Origin: Microvirga aerophila
GTDB lineage: Bacteria > Pseudomonadota > Alphaproteobacteria > Rhizobiales > Beijerinckiaceae
Direction of reading: 5' to 3'
DNA: 64,000 nucleotides
NCBI RefSeq assembly: GCF_003332305.1
Contig: NZ_QOIO01000002.1
Location: 62,001 to 126,000 of the forward strand
Below are positions 34,670-43,581 of this stretch, piece by piece. Position 1 is the first letter of the stretch; the number at the start of each line of letters is the position of its first letter. The notes under the pieces are model-generated. The model saw only the letters and a program-made list of their open reading frames with translations. It did no database searches and was not told the DNA's origin. The translations under genes were made by a program, and so were the position numbers.

Positions 34670-34973
34670 GTTTCTCTCCCTCATGGTTGTTTTGGCAGAC
34701 GTTAAGCGCTTCCGTGGGTTAAAGGAAGGCGTTTGAGGTTGACGCTGTCACGGCGATCAAGACAAGGCCGCGACACGCTATGTCTCGTCGGGTCTAACGA
34801 CGACCATCGTTTGCGACGATCAGCGCCGCAGCAGTCCCTCGCATTCCAGCACACGGCACAAATGTTCGCCCTGCGTTGGGATCCTCCCCGCGCACCGAAC
34901 CCGCCTAGAAGTCCGATTCAGCATCTCGTTTCCTCCCGCTTCCCTTAGCATCAGCGGTACGAACCGCATAAGA

Positions 34974-34990
34974 GGTCCATTTTATGGATC
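34974..34990. promoter_or_regulatory. Palindrome GGTCCAT-TTT-ATGGATC
   Basis: The arms GGTCCAT and ATGGATC pair apart from one position near the ends, with a 3-base centre. It shares the TCCA/TGGA half-sites with the site at 35082. It lies 125 bases from the iclR start and about 305 from the TRAP gene start. IclR regulators bind such inverted repeats; the assignment to the local IclR protein is inference. Confidence 0.55.
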
Positions 34991-35081
34991 GTTGTTTGTC
35001 TAATACGGAGGAAAAGATACACGTCTGGCAAGTCATTGCAATATTCCTTGGAGCAACTACGATTGCCTAAGGAGCTATTGA

Positions 35082-35098
35082 GGTCCACCATATGGACC
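35082..35098. promoter_or_regulatory. Palindrome GGTCCA-N5-TGGACC before iclR
   Basis: Perfect GGTCCA/TGGACC arms with centre CCATA. It ends 15 bases before the iclR start codon, where it would block transcription or translation, which suggests autoregulation. Same half-site as the 34974 site; centres 108 bases apart. Confidence 0.6.
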
Positions 35099-35113
35099 TT
35101 CACCGGATCTGCC

Positions 35114-35926
35114 ATGGATGACCTCAAATCCTCGACACACGATCTGTCAGGCTCACAGAGCGTTGACCGGGCTTTGCGGCTGCTAGCTCTGGTTGGCCGA
35201 GGGGCCGAGCACGGCGCGCCCTTGACTGACATTGTCGAGGAGAGCGGACTTAACAAACCGACAGCCCGGCGGCTGCTTCTCGCCCTGATGCGCGCTGGTT
35301 TAGTCGAGCAGGAGGCCCAGACAAAACGCTATTACCTCGGCGAGGAAGCTTATGTCCTCGGCACCCTTGCGTCGCGCCGTCATGGATTGCTCGAGCTTTC
35401 AATGGAGAGCCTGCGCAATCTCTCTGAAGTCACCATGGACACGAGCTTCATTTCGGTGAGGCGGGAAAATTACTCCATGTGCCTGTACCGTCAGGAAGGC
35501 ACATACCCGGTGAGGACCCACGCCCTTCAAACCGGATATCAGCATCCGCTCGGCATTGGCGCAGGCTCGCTCGCTATTCTGGCCGCCCTCAAGGACGACG
35601 AAGTCGAGCGCGTTCTTGCGGCGAACGAAAAAGTGCTGGATGCGCAATATTCCAACTACACCCTAGGACAGATCCGCGAAGATGTCGCCAAGACCCGTGA
35701 GCACGGCTACTCGGTCAATCCCGGCCGTATCGTCGCGAGTTCCTGGGGAATCGGCGCCGCCATTCTGTTTCCAGATGGGCGAGTGGCCGGCGCGCTCAGC
35801 ATCGCGGCGATCGACAGTCGGTTGACCGAGAAGCGGCAGCCGGAACTTGCCCGTTATCTGAAGCTCGAGGCCGGACGCATAGAGGCCAAGCTTCGCAAGA
35901 TGTTTGTCCCGGAAGGCCGAGGATGA
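35114..35926 (+). CDS. IclR-family transcriptional regulator
   Basis: 270 residues. The N-terminal winged HTH (about 15-75) reads SQSVDRALRLLALVG then LNKPTARRLLLALMRAGLV. The C-terminal IclR effector domain (about 95-265) includes YRQEGTYPVRT, HPLGIGAGSLAILA and the terminal ALSIAAIDSRL. The start ATG is taken at 35114 because the frame's upstream codons run through the palindrome. It probably controls the divergent TRAP binding protein and the downstream ligase/SDR genes, in response to a carboxylic acid (family habit; inference). Confidence 0.88.
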   Translation: MDDLKSSTHDLSGSQSVDRALRLLALVGRGAEHGAPLTDIVEESGLNKPTARRLLLALMRAGLVEQEAQTKRYYLGEEAYVLGTLASRRHGLLELSMESLRNLSEVTMDTSFISVRRENYSMCLYRQEGTYPVRTHALQTGYQHPLGIGAGSLAILAALKDDEVERVLAANEKVLDAQYSNYTLGQIREDVAKTREHGYSVNPGRIVASSWGIGAAILFPDGRVAGALSIAAIDSRLTEKRQPELARYLKLEAGRIEAKLRKMFVPEGRG

Positions 35927-36013
35927 TGCGCGAGGACCATGCGCATCGCCAGACTCCCTTCAAATCCTAAAGTTTTTCCTGCCGAACCGCATTCCGTCCT
36001 TGGAGCAGATGAT

Positions 36014-37651
36014 ATGACCAGCACCCATCCTCAGCCACAAGGCGGCGTGATCCCGGTCTCCAGGCGGGTTATGAACCTTTCCCATTTCCTTCGCCAAACG
36101 GCGCGCCGTCATGGGCAGGAAATCGGCTTCGTGTGGGGCGACCTGACCCTGACATGGGTAGAACTCGACCGGCGCGTCGACGCTATGGCGGCCGCCCTTA
36201 CGGCGAAGGGCATCGCGAAAGGCGACCGCATATTGGTGCAGTCCAAGAACTGCCATCAGATGTTCGAGTCGATGTTCGCCTGTTTTCGCATCGGGGCGGT
36301 ATGGGTGCCGACAAACTACAGGCAGACCTCTGATGAGGTTGCATATTTGGCGCAAGCAAGCGGGGCCTCCGCCATGATTTGCCATTGCGATTTTCCCGAC
36401 CATGCCGCAGCCGTCCGCGAGGCTGTGCCGGGCATCCGCTTCGTCATCTCCATCGGCCGATCGGAGATCGGGGAAGACTACGACGATCTCGTCGAACGTC
36501 ATATGGGAGAGGCCGTATCACCGGCGCCGGTCCTGCACGACGATCCGTGCTGGTTCTTCTTTACGTCGGGGACGACCGGACGTCCCAAAGCTGCTGTTTT
36601 GACTCATGGACAGATGGCGTTCGTGATCACGAACCATCTCTGCGACTTGATGCCGGGAACAACCCATGCGGACGCGTCTCTCGTAGTCGCGCCACTGTCC
36701 CATGGAGCCGGCGTCCACCAACTGGTGCAGGTGGCGCGAGGCGCCAAGACAGTGCTTCTTTCAGGCGACCGCTTTGACGTAAACGAAGCGTGGGCCTTGG
36801 TGGCCCGATGGCGCATCACGAACATGTTCACGGTTCCGACCATCGTGAAAATGCTGACCGAGCACCCGTCGATCGATGCCCATGATCACTCATCGCTACG
36901 CTATGTGATCTATGCGGGCGCACCCATGTACCGGGAGGACCAGAAGCACGCCCTGAAAAAGCTCGGGAAAGTGCTGGTTCAATATTTCGGCCTGGGCGAG
37001 GTCACTGGAAACATCACCGTACTGCCCCCTGCCCTTCATGAGCTGGATGATGGTGACGACGTCAAGATCGGAACCTGTGGCTACGAGCGAACCGGCATGC
37101 AGGTCTCCATACAGGACGACCAGGGCCGCGAGGTCCGGTCGGGTGCGACAGGCGAGATCTGTGTCTGTGGCCCAGCTGTTTTTGCCGGCTACTACGACAA
37201 CCCGGAGGCCAACGAGAAGGCTTTTCGGAACGGCTGGTTTCGAACCGGCGATCTTGGCCACATGGACCAGGAAGGCTTCCTCTACATCACTGGTCGCGCC
37301 TCCGACATGTACATCTCGGGCGGCTCGAACGTCTATCCGCGCGAAATCGAGGAGAAGGTGCTCACTCATCCGGCCATTGCCGAAGTGGCGGTGCTGGGCG
37401 TGCCCGATAAGACTTGGGGGGAAGTCGGCGTTGCAGTGTGCGTTCTTCGCCCCGACGCTGCGCTGAACGAGCGCGAGCTTCTAGGTTGGATGGACGGAAA
37501 GGTTGCTCGATACAAGCTCCCGAAGCGCGTGTTTTTCTGGGAAGCCCTGCCAAGATCCGCCTACGGAAAGATCACGAAGAAAAACATTCGCGCGGAGTTG
37601 GAGGCACGAGGTTACCTGCCGCTGGATCAAAAGATCGAAGCCTCTGCCTGA
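36014..37651 (+). CDS. AMP-binding acyl-CoA ligase
   Basis: A 545-residue ATP-dependent acid-CoA ligase. The P-loop motif is FFFTSGTTGRPKAAVLTHGQ (about residue 180), the A5 motif is QYFGLGEVTGNI, and A7/A8 are FRTGDLGHMDQEGF and YISGGSNVYPREIEE. The C-terminal catalytic Lys is in YGKITKKN. The start at 36014 follows GGAG, 9 bases away. The acyl substrate (fatty, aromatic or branched) cannot be read. It lies 87 bases after iclR and 60 before the SDR, so a three-gene unit is likely. Confidence 0.9.
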   Translation: MTSTHPQPQGGVIPVSRRVMNLSHFLRQTARRHGQEIGFVWGDLTLTWVELDRRVDAMAAALTAKGIAKGDRILVQSKNCHQMFESMFACFRIGAVWVPTNYRQTSDEVAYLAQASGASAMICHCDFPDHAAAVREAVPGIRFVISIGRSEIGEDYDDLVERHMGEAVSPAPVLHDDPCWFFFTSGTTGRPKAAVLTHGQMAFVITNHLCDLMPGTTHADASLVVAPLSHGAGVHQLVQVARGAKTVLLSGDRFDVNEAWALVARWRITNMFTVPTIVKMLTEHPSIDAHDHSSLRYVIYAGAPMYREDQKHALKKLGKVLVQYFGLGEVTGNITVLPPALHELDDGDDVKIGTCGYERTGMQVSIQDDQGREVRSGATGEICVCGPAVFAGYYDNPEANEKAFRNGWFRTGDLGHMDQEGFLYITGRASDMYISGGSNVYPREIEEKVLTHPAIAEVAVLGVPDKTWGEVGVAVCVLRPDAALNERELLGWMDGKVARYKLPKRVFFWEALPRSAYGKITKKNIRAELEARGYLPLDQKIEASA

Positions 37652-37711
37652 GGCGCGCCCGCACATCCTGTCGAGGCATTGCTCACGCTATTCACACCAA
37701 CGGGGAACAAG

Positions 37712-38515
37712 ATGGCAGGCCAGGAAACGGTTCTCATTACGGGCGGTGCTTCGGGCATTGGGTTCGCCGTGGTCGAGGCTGCTCTCGAAGAGGGTTGGCG
37801 TGCCGTCGTGGTCGATCGTGATCAAAAGAGCCTCGATCAATGCCGCGATACCCTCGGAAGGTCGAGCGGGTCTGTTCGCTTCGAGCAACTGGACATCACG
37901 GATGAGGATGCGGTCGTACAATCCATTCTCCGATGCGAAGGAGATTTCGGACCCATCAGCGGGCTGGTGAACTCCGCCGGAATTGGCCGCGATGTTCCGG
38001 CGATCGAAACGAGCGTTGATCTTTTCCGCACGCTTCTGGAGGTCAACCTCATTGGAAGCTTCGTGGTTTCCCGCGAAGTCGCGCGCCGCATGCGGGAGCG
38101 AGGCAAGGGCTCCATCGTCAACATCGCATCGGTATCTGGCGTTCGCGGCAATGTGGGGCGGGTGGCCTACGGCGCGTCCAAAGGTGGCGTGATTACAATG
38201 ACCCAGGTAATGGCCGTGGAGCTCGCATCCGCCGGAATCCGGGTCAACGCCGTCGCGCCCGGGCCCATAGAGACGCCCCTTGTCCGTGAAGTTCATACTG
38301 ACGAAATTCGTGCCGAATGGCTCGCCACCGTTCCGCAGGGCCGCTATGGAAAACCGTCCGAGATTGCCAGTGCGGTGATTTTCCTTCTGGATGACGCCCG
38401 GTCGAGTTTCGTGACGGGACAGACCCTTTGCGTCGATGGCGGCTTCACGGCTGCGGGGCTAATGGGGCGCACGAAAGTGCATGCTCCAGCGGCGAAGGAT
38501 GCCGGCGCTCGTTAG
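37712..38515 (+). CDS. Short-chain dehydrogenase/reductase
   Basis: A 267-residue classical SDR. The NAD(P) motif is LITGGASGIGFAV; the NSAG segment is VNSAGIG; the catalytic Ser lies in VNIASVSG and the Tyr-x3-Lys in AYGASKGG. DGGFTAAG ends the domain. Starts at 37712 behind GGGGAA. Downstream of the acyl-CoA ligase, so it may act on an acyl-CoA, for example as a 3-hydroxyacyl dehydrogenase. The last 25 residues are a tail of unknown role. Confidence 0.88.
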   Translation: MAGQETVLITGGASGIGFAVVEAALEEGWRAVVVDRDQKSLDQCRDTLGRSSGSVRFEQLDITDEDAVVQSILRCEGDFGPISGLVNSAGIGRDVPAIETSVDLFRTLLEVNLIGSFVVSREVARRMRERGKGSIVNIASVSGVRGNVGRVAYGASKGGVITMTQVMAVELASAGIRVNAVAPGPIETPLVREVHTDEIRAEWLATVPQGRYGKPSEIASAVIFLLDDARSSFVTGQTLCVDGGFTAAGLMGRTKVHAPAAKDAGAR

Positions 38516-38766
38516 AAGAGCTTCCTCAATTTGGGCAAAGCGCTTGTCGGATTGGCCGAAGGCGCGAAGCCATTGACGTGCGATGGACGGCGGTATTCGG
38601 GGATGCAGATGTGGCTCTCGTCGCCTTCCGGAGTGCTACTAATTCGAGCCACATTACTCTTTTGCCCATGCGGGCGACTTCGACAGCCAAAATGCGAGCC
38701 CTTACTGTCGTGACCGGGGCCTAGGTGATTCAGGCTCCTCCCCTTCACCCTCAGAAAGGTCATTTC

Positions 38767-39588
38767 ATGGGCATGATCACGACCAAAGACGGCACCGAGA
38801 TCTACTACAAGGATTGGGGCCAGGGGCAGCCTGTCGTATTCAGTCATGGCTGGCCGCTGACTGCAGACGCGTGGGACGATCAGATGGTTTTCCTAGCGTC
38901 GCACGGCTATCGCTGCATCGCCCATGATCGCCGAGGGCATGGCCGTTCAAGCCAGCCTTGGGACGGCAACGAGATGGACACCTACGCGGACGATCTGGCG
39001 GCGCTGGTGGAGGCCCTGGACCTGAAGGATGCAATCCATATTGGACATTCGACCGGTGGAGGAGAAGTCGCCCGGTATATCGGTCGTCATGGTACCAAAA
39101 GGGTGGCCAAGGCCGTGCTCATCAGCGCAGTTCCGCCGATCATGTTGAAGACCGAAGCGAATCCCGGCGGCTTGCCGCTGGAGACCTTCGATGACATTCG
39201 CGCAGGCGTCTCGGCCGATCGCTCTCAATTCTTCAAGGATTTGAGCGCCCCATTCTTTGGAGCCAACCGTCAGGGAGCAAATGTTTCCCAGGGCCTTCGC
39301 GATTGGTTCTGGCTGCAGGGAATGATGGGTGGCGTGAAAAACGAGCTCGACTGCATCAAGGCATTCTCGGAAACCGACTTCACCGAGGACCTGAAAAAAT
39401 TCGATGTTCCGACTCTCATCCTCCATGGGGACGATGATCAGATCGTGCCGATTGGCGCATCTGCCATGCTCTCATCGAAGATCGTCCCCGACGCGACCTT
39501 GAAGATTTACCCTGGAGCGGATCATGGCATCTGCTCGACGCGCAAGGACGAGGTCAATGCAGATATTCTGCAATTCCTGAAAAGCTGA
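38767..39588 (+). CDS. Alpha/beta hydrolase (non-heme chloroperoxidase/esterase type)
   Basis: A 273-residue alpha/beta hydrolase. Nucleophile S95 lies in [10 protein letters not shown], the acid Asp is in [10 protein letters not shown], and the His is in GADHGICST. The oxyanion segment [15 protein letters not shown] resembles cofactor-free haloperoxidases and aryl esterases. The frame opens at 38725, but AAAGG precedes the ATG at 38767. Cytoplasmic, since there is no signal. Ends convergently with the BTLCP gene. Confidence 0.87.
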   Translation: MGMITTKDGTEIYYKDWGQGQPVVFSHGWPLTADAWDDQMVFLASHGYRCIAHDRRGHGRSSQPWDGNEMDTYADDLAALVEALDLKDAIHIGHSTGGGEVARYIGRHGTKRVAKAVLISAVPPIMLKTEANPGGLPLETFDDIRAGVSADRSQFFKDLSAPFFGANRQGANVSQGLRDWFWLQGMMGGVKNELDCIKAFSETDFTEDLKKFDVPTLILHGDDDQIVPIGASAMLSSKIVPDATLKIYPGADHGICSTRKDEVNADILQFLKS

Positions 39589-39682
39589 CCGTCTGGCCTC
39601 ACGCCTACTGCAAACGCACAGTCCTGGCTTCCATGCGGTGGCGTGGAGGTCAGGTTGAGGCGAAGCCGAAATTCTCGGCTGC

Positions 39683-40402
39683 CTAACGGTTCACGGTGAC
39701 GATGGGCACCGCCCAGTCGCCAAGCATGACCCAGGCCTCGCTCTCGGTCCCTTCACGTTTGAGGTAAACATAGCCTGTCTGCTTCCATGGAAGCACCGCA
39801 TCCCGCTTGTTATCGAGGATGAAATCGCCGTGATCGGTCCGGATCATCATCACAGCATGCCCGGCGCCCAATTCATCGATGACTACGGTCATCCGCATGG
39901 CGCGGCGCGGAAGGCCGGCCTTTATCAACAGCTTGCGTTTGAGAAGCTGGATATCCTCACAGTCGCCCATGCCATCGTCGGGAAAGTCCCAACGATCCAC
40001 CACGCCCCAGTGATCCTGGTCCGTGACAGCCAGGATCATGGCGTTCACACGTTCATTCACACTGGTGATCGCGGCCCATATATCCGGGTTGAGAGAGACA
40101 AGGGTGGGCTCGCGAGCATTGATCGCACATTCCTCAGGAAGCTGTTCGCAGAAGCGGATCCAAGCGGTCGTGGGGTCTGCCTTTCCGTGGGAGCGAGTGG
40201 CTTCGCTGGCTGTAGGCAACGACGCTTTCTCGGCGAATGCAGCTGCGGCTGGATCGGAAATGGTCGTGACTGCAATTCCCAGCGCCGCCACGGCAGAACC
40301 GAGGCAACGTTTTGCCTTTCCGGTCCAGCGCTTCCTGTATGAGGCGGCGAACCTGGCGATTACCGCCGGTTTCGATAACAGGGCATAAGTAGGACCGTCC
40401 AT
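39683..40402 (-). CDS. Transglutaminase-like cysteine peptidase (BTLCP family)
   Basis: A 239-residue bacterial transglutaminase-like Cys peptidase. The catalytic triad is visible: C148 (GMGDCEDIQ), H182 (GAGHAVMM) and D197 (FILDNKR). WGVVDRWDFPDDG is a family segment. Residues 30-56 are hydrophobic and may be an export signal, so it probably acts in the periplasm. Related proteins such as LapG cleave surface adhesins in a c-di-GMP circuit, but this is the shorter alphaproteobacterial family and no LapD is adjacent. The frame begins at 40483; I chose the ATG at 40402. Confidence 0.85.
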   Translation of the reverse strand: MDGPTYALLSKPAVIARFAASYRKRWTGKAKRCLGSAVAALGIAVTTISDPAAAAFAEKASLPTASEATRSHGKADPTTAWIRFCEQLPEECAINAREPTLVSLNPDIWAAITSVNERVNAMILAVTDQDHWGVVDRWDFPDDGMGDCEDIQLLKRKLLIKAGLPRRAMRMTVVIDELGAGHAVMMIRTDHGDFILDNKRDAVLPWKQTGYVYLKREGTESEAWVMLGDWAVPIVTVNR

Positions 40403-40756
40403 GCGAGGCTCCAGAGCAGAACTGGAATGATGGACGGAGGTAGTAAACCACTTCTTAAGAGGCGTTATCAGGTCGGTGCGCAACCTAACGGAGGCGCTGA
40501 GGCGGCCTGGAGCGCAGTTCGCCCAGGCTCTTCAACCGCTTTGGAAAGCATCCCAGACGGTTAATTGCCTTGCGGCGTTGAGGACATGAGGTTGCTTTTA
40601 GACCAATGCCCCGAGACCCAAATAGCGAACAGTTGCCTCGTTGGCGGCTCGATCACGCAGACAAAAAAGGCCGACGCGTATTTCCGGCGTCGGCCTGCTT
40701 CGAGAGTATCAGGAGATCCGGCGCCGCCACGTGTGCGGCTAGCGCCAAAATTCCGC
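40403..40756. other. Gene-free stretch between BTLCP and LuxR genes
   Basis: 354 bases; only the strong minus-strand terminator at 40663-40696 is recognised. No credible gene on either strand. Confidence 0.5.
40663..40696 (-). terminator. Intrinsic terminator of the LuxR gene
   Basis: AGGCCGACGC (40668-40677) and GCGTCGGCCT (40687-40696) form a perfect 10-bp stem with a 9-base loop. On the minus strand it runs into TTTTTT. It lies 61 bases past the stop of the LuxR gene. Confidence 0.85.
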
Positions 40757-41566
40757 TTAACGAGCGAAGGAGCGGTGTTCGCCGTCTATTTTGTAGTTGG
40801 TATTCATTGGACCTGCGCTGTCGCCATTCTCCGTCACAATATGATCGGACGCCCACATGGCTGCCTGCGTACGGTTCTTCGCCCCGATCTTTCGAAGGAT
40901 CGCCTTGACGTGAACCTTGACGGTAGCCTCGCTCAATCCGAACCGGCGCGCGATGACCTTGTTAGGCTCACCTTCCATCAGGCCGCGCAGAATTTCACCC
41001 TCTCGAACGGAAAGCTTATGGGCGATCGGGATGGAAACTCTCGTCTTGTCGTTGGATGCATGACGAGGCTGGCTTCCTGCTTGGCGCGAGAGTTGGGCAA
41101 GCACTGAAAGCACGATCCCGGAGGGAAGGATATCCTCCCCAAGAGCGATCAAGTCGAGAGAACGGGTCAGAACATCTCGGTCTGCGGTCATCAGGCAGAA
41201 GCCATCAACTCCGGCTTCATAAGCTTCCATAACGCGGGTGATGTCGAAATCGTCGGCCAGCATGCAAACCCGTCCGATCGGACATTGTGTCTTCAGATGA
41301 CGGATCGTGCTGATGCTCTCGTCCGTCCAATGACTTGCGCTGACGATGAAGAGCACGGGACGGTCGTGTGGGATCTGCGGTAGGCTATCACCCCATGCCA
41401 TCTCCGTCACAACGAAGCGGGTCCCTGACAGCAAATGCTTCAGGCCTGTGAAAAGTAGGGCATTCTCACCAAGCAGGATAGCCAGCACCGGCGCGGAAGC
41501 TCCTGTCGACACCCCGTCGAGGCCAGATCGCGCTTGAGTAACGATGTTTCCGTTAACCTCGATCAT
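40757..41566 (-). CDS. LuxR-type regulator with degenerate receiver
   Basis: 269 residues. The receiver-like N-terminal half (25-150) reads VLAILLGENALL and VLFIVSASHW; Ser76 occupies the phospho-acceptor position held by Asp69 in the paralogue at 14742. The LuxR HTH (about 185-245) is almost identical between the two: PNKVIARRFGLSEATVKVH and KNRTQAAMW. It therefore probably responds to something other than phosphorylation, or is controlled by expression only. Followed by an intrinsic terminator. Confidence 0.83.
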   Translation of the reverse strand: MIEVNGNIVTQARSGLDGVSTGASAPVLAILLGENALLFTGLKHLLSGTRFVVTEMAWGDSLPQIPHDRPVLFIVSASHWTDESISTIRHLKTQCPIGRVCMLADDFDITRVMEAYEAGVDGFCLMTADRDVLTRSLDLIALGEDILPSGIVLSVLAQLSRQAGSQPRHASNDKTRVSIPIAHKLSVREGEILRGLMEGEPNKVIARRFGLSEATVKVHVKAILRKIGAKNRTQAAMWASDHIVTENGDSAGPMNTNYKIDGEHRSFAR

Positions 41567-41804
41567 CCCGCTCTCCCGTTATAGAAACAAGTCGTACCCA
41601 CAATTCATGAGATACGATATTTCGTTTTAACTTGCCCCGTCCGTCGTTCATCTTGTAGAACAGGTGCAGGGGCCACGATAACACTTTGGATTGAAGCGTC
41701 TGTCGGGAATCCGACATAAAAGGAAAATTTCCGGACATTAGGGGTTTTACCGCAAGTTTTTATTGTTGAATGCCGGAAGCAGTTGGAATTGACGGGATAG
41801 CAGC

Positions 41805-42557
41805 CTAACGATGCGTGTAGGTGCCAGGCAAAAGACGTTCGAAATTGCGTCTTATCTTATCGTAACACTCGCAAGTGGTGTCCTCGAGACCCGCACGGTC
41901 CGTGACGGTGATAAAGCCCCTTCGCTGTGAGATCAGACCTGCCGTCTGAAGCGTGCGGGTCACAAGACTGACCGTGGACCGTTGCACGCCTAGCATCTCG
42001 GCCAGAAACTCGTGCGTAAGGGGTAGAGTGTCCTGATCCAGCCTGTCGTGCATGCTCAGGATCCACCGGCAACAGCGGGCTTCGACGCTGTGAACGGCAT
42101 TGCATGCGACAGTCTGAAATGTCTGCGCCAGCAGCGCTTCCGTGAAACGGAGAAACAGCAGCCTCATGCTTGGGCGGGTAGCGACTACTTCGTGAAGGCG
42201 ATCAACAGGGACTCGGGATGCGGTTCCGTTTATCTGTACGATATATCGTCCGAAAGACTGGCGGCTGACCATGGCGCTGACGAAGCCGAGCAGTGCTTCC
42301 CGGCCGAACACTGCCATCTCAACGGAGTTGCCATCCTCCATGACGGTTACAAGGGAAACAACCGAGTCGTGAGGGAAATACGTGTGATGGATCGTTTCGC
42401 CGGCGTCAAAGAGGACCTTGCCCCTCGTCAGCTCCACGAACTCGAGATGTGGTTCAATGAGCGCGTAATCATCAGGGTCAAGGGCCGCCAAAATTCGATT
42501 AACACGGTGACCTGCCGGTTTAGGAGCTTGATCTGAAGGAATACATCGATGTTCCAT
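41805..42557 (-). CDS. Crp/Fnr-family transcriptional regulator
   Basis: 250 residues. The cyclic-nucleotide-binding fold (about 25-150) includes FDAGETIHHTYFPHDSVVSL and GREALLGFVSA; the usual cAMP-binding FGE/RT motif is absent. A Crp-type HTH (about 175-230) includes LTHEFLAEMLGVQRSTVSLV. The Fnr N-terminal Cys cluster is not present. The helix 'MAVFGREALLGF' style is common in the alphaproteobacterial single-signal Crp group whose ligand is unknown. No obvious target is adjacent. Confidence 0.87.
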   Translation of the reverse strand: MEHRCIPSDQAPKPAGHRVNRILAALDPDDYALIEPHLEFVELTRGKVLFDAGETIHHTYFPHDSVVSLVTVMEDGNSVEMAVFGREALLGFVSAMVSRQSFGRYIVQINGTASRVPVDRLHEVVATRPSMRLLFLRFTEALLAQTFQTVACNAVHSVEARCCRWILSMHDRLDQDTLPLTHEFLAEMLGVQRSTVSLVTRTLQTAGLISQRRGFITVTDRAGLEDTTCECYDKIRRNFERLLPGTYTHR

Positions 42558-42871
42558 ATCGACCCGAACCTACAATGCAGAACCCGGCTCCTTACGCGTT
42601 TCGACTGTTTGCCGGCCTTATCGAAGAGACAATCTGTCTGCCCAGTCCCATATCCTTTAAACAATCTTGGCTTATCAAAGCATGATCTCCGGCTTACAGC
42701 AAACGCCGGAGCCGAATGCCCCTCACAGCCCATGCGGCCAAAGTGAACCTGTGGTTCGAGAGGTTCGGTTCGGCTGCTATCCATTGTGGGGATCGCATTG
42801 AACCGTATCCTTACGAGCGACGTTGAACCAAGACAGTAGCCAACCGGCTGCTCTTAAAACGGGGTTCGACG
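42558..42871. other. Gene-free stretch with a near-EcfG promoter
   Basis: 314 bases with no credible gene. TGAAC (42799-42803), 17 bases, then CGTT (42821-42824) matches the EcfG pattern with one mismatch, pointing into the gene at 42872. Confidence 0.45.
42799..42824 (+). promoter_or_regulatory. Near-consensus EcfG-type promoter
   Basis: TGAAC-N17-CGTT: one mismatch at the first -35 base, spacer exactly 17. It lies 47 bases before the ATG at 42872. Confidence 0.4.
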
Positions 42872-43168
42872 GTGTTGAGTTTCGAAAGTGTCGAAGAAGT
42901 CTGCGAGAGCAAGAAAATTACCCTTGTGGTCCACCCAGCGATCCGTCGAGCCGTGAAAGGTTATGAGGAAAGCTTTTATGTGGGTCTGCGCTGTTTCCTG
43001 AAAGGTGAATCGGACGGGACGTACTTTCTCCCTCTCCAGGATGGCGGTTATGTTCGCCTCGCATTCTCACAGCGCTGGTCCGCAGGGGAACATAAGATTC
43101 TGAGGGTTGACCCACTCACGCCAGAAGGCCTGCAGCGGGTCAAAAACTCCCTAGCGGCAGACATCTGA
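42872..43168 (+). CDS. Hypothetical protein
   Basis: 98 residues, cytoplasmic, no recognised family. The sequence suggests an alternating beta structure (ITLVVHPAIRRAV, YVGLRCFLKG, YFLPLQDGGYVRLAF), and the C-terminus is helical (TPEGLQRVKNSLA). The start is supported only by ORF length and the near-EcfG promoter upstream; there is no strong RBS. Possibly a stress-induced gene. Confidence 0.45.
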   Translation: MLSFESVEEVCESKKITLVVHPAIRRAVKGYEESFYVGLRCFLKGESDGTYFLPLQDGGYVRLAFSQRWSAGEHKILRVDPLTPEGLQRVKNSLAADI

Positions 43169-43581
43169 AGGCGAGAACGATCTTCCGTGATGTCCACTGG
43201 GTGATCACTGACGGAGCTGCATAAACCGCAGGTGCGAGGGGTATGCTCAGCGCTCTCTTTTACGCCGAAGCGGCGGCGAACTTAGTTACTCTGTGGGCTC
43301 ATGCCCGAAGCGCATAGCTCACATGGCGTGAGCCCTATACCGCAGTGCAGCATGACGGGATATCGTCCCTCTATTGGTCGAAACCAGCCCGCCTGGAAAC
43401 AATAGAGATTTGCCATGATCCTCCTGACCGCACTCCGTTCGTCAGCGCCATCCTCAAGGATACCCGCGACTTGCAGCGCACCATTCAGCAGCGTTACCGC
43501 TTTCTAGCGGAGTGACGCTCCCACCAGGTCGAAGTGCTGTATTGCTTGCAGCGGAGATGACCCCGCCGCATCCCGGAAATT
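43169..43581. other. Long intergenic region with a short open frame
   Basis: 413 bases. An open plus-strand frame runs 43318-43515 without stops and, from a GTG at 43345, would give 56 residues with protein-like composition (ARLETIEICHDPPDRT, then TRDLQRTIQQRYRF). It has no RBS and no recognised homology, so I treat it as a possible gene remnant. Nothing else is seen. Confidence 0.35.

Larger units (their letters stand above)
34670..35113. other. Divergent intergenic region with IclR-type sites
   Basis: 444 bases between the orphan TRAP binding protein (minus) and the iclR gene (plus). No gene is supported. It contains two palindromes described separately (34974-34990 and 35082-35098). I see no terminator. 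Confidence 0.5.

Noticed and set aside
42549-42746. 65-codon plus-strand frame upstream of the gene at 42872
   Set aside because: It overlaps the Crp/Fnr gene start, has no RBS and has random-looking composition (many Cys/Pro/Arg).
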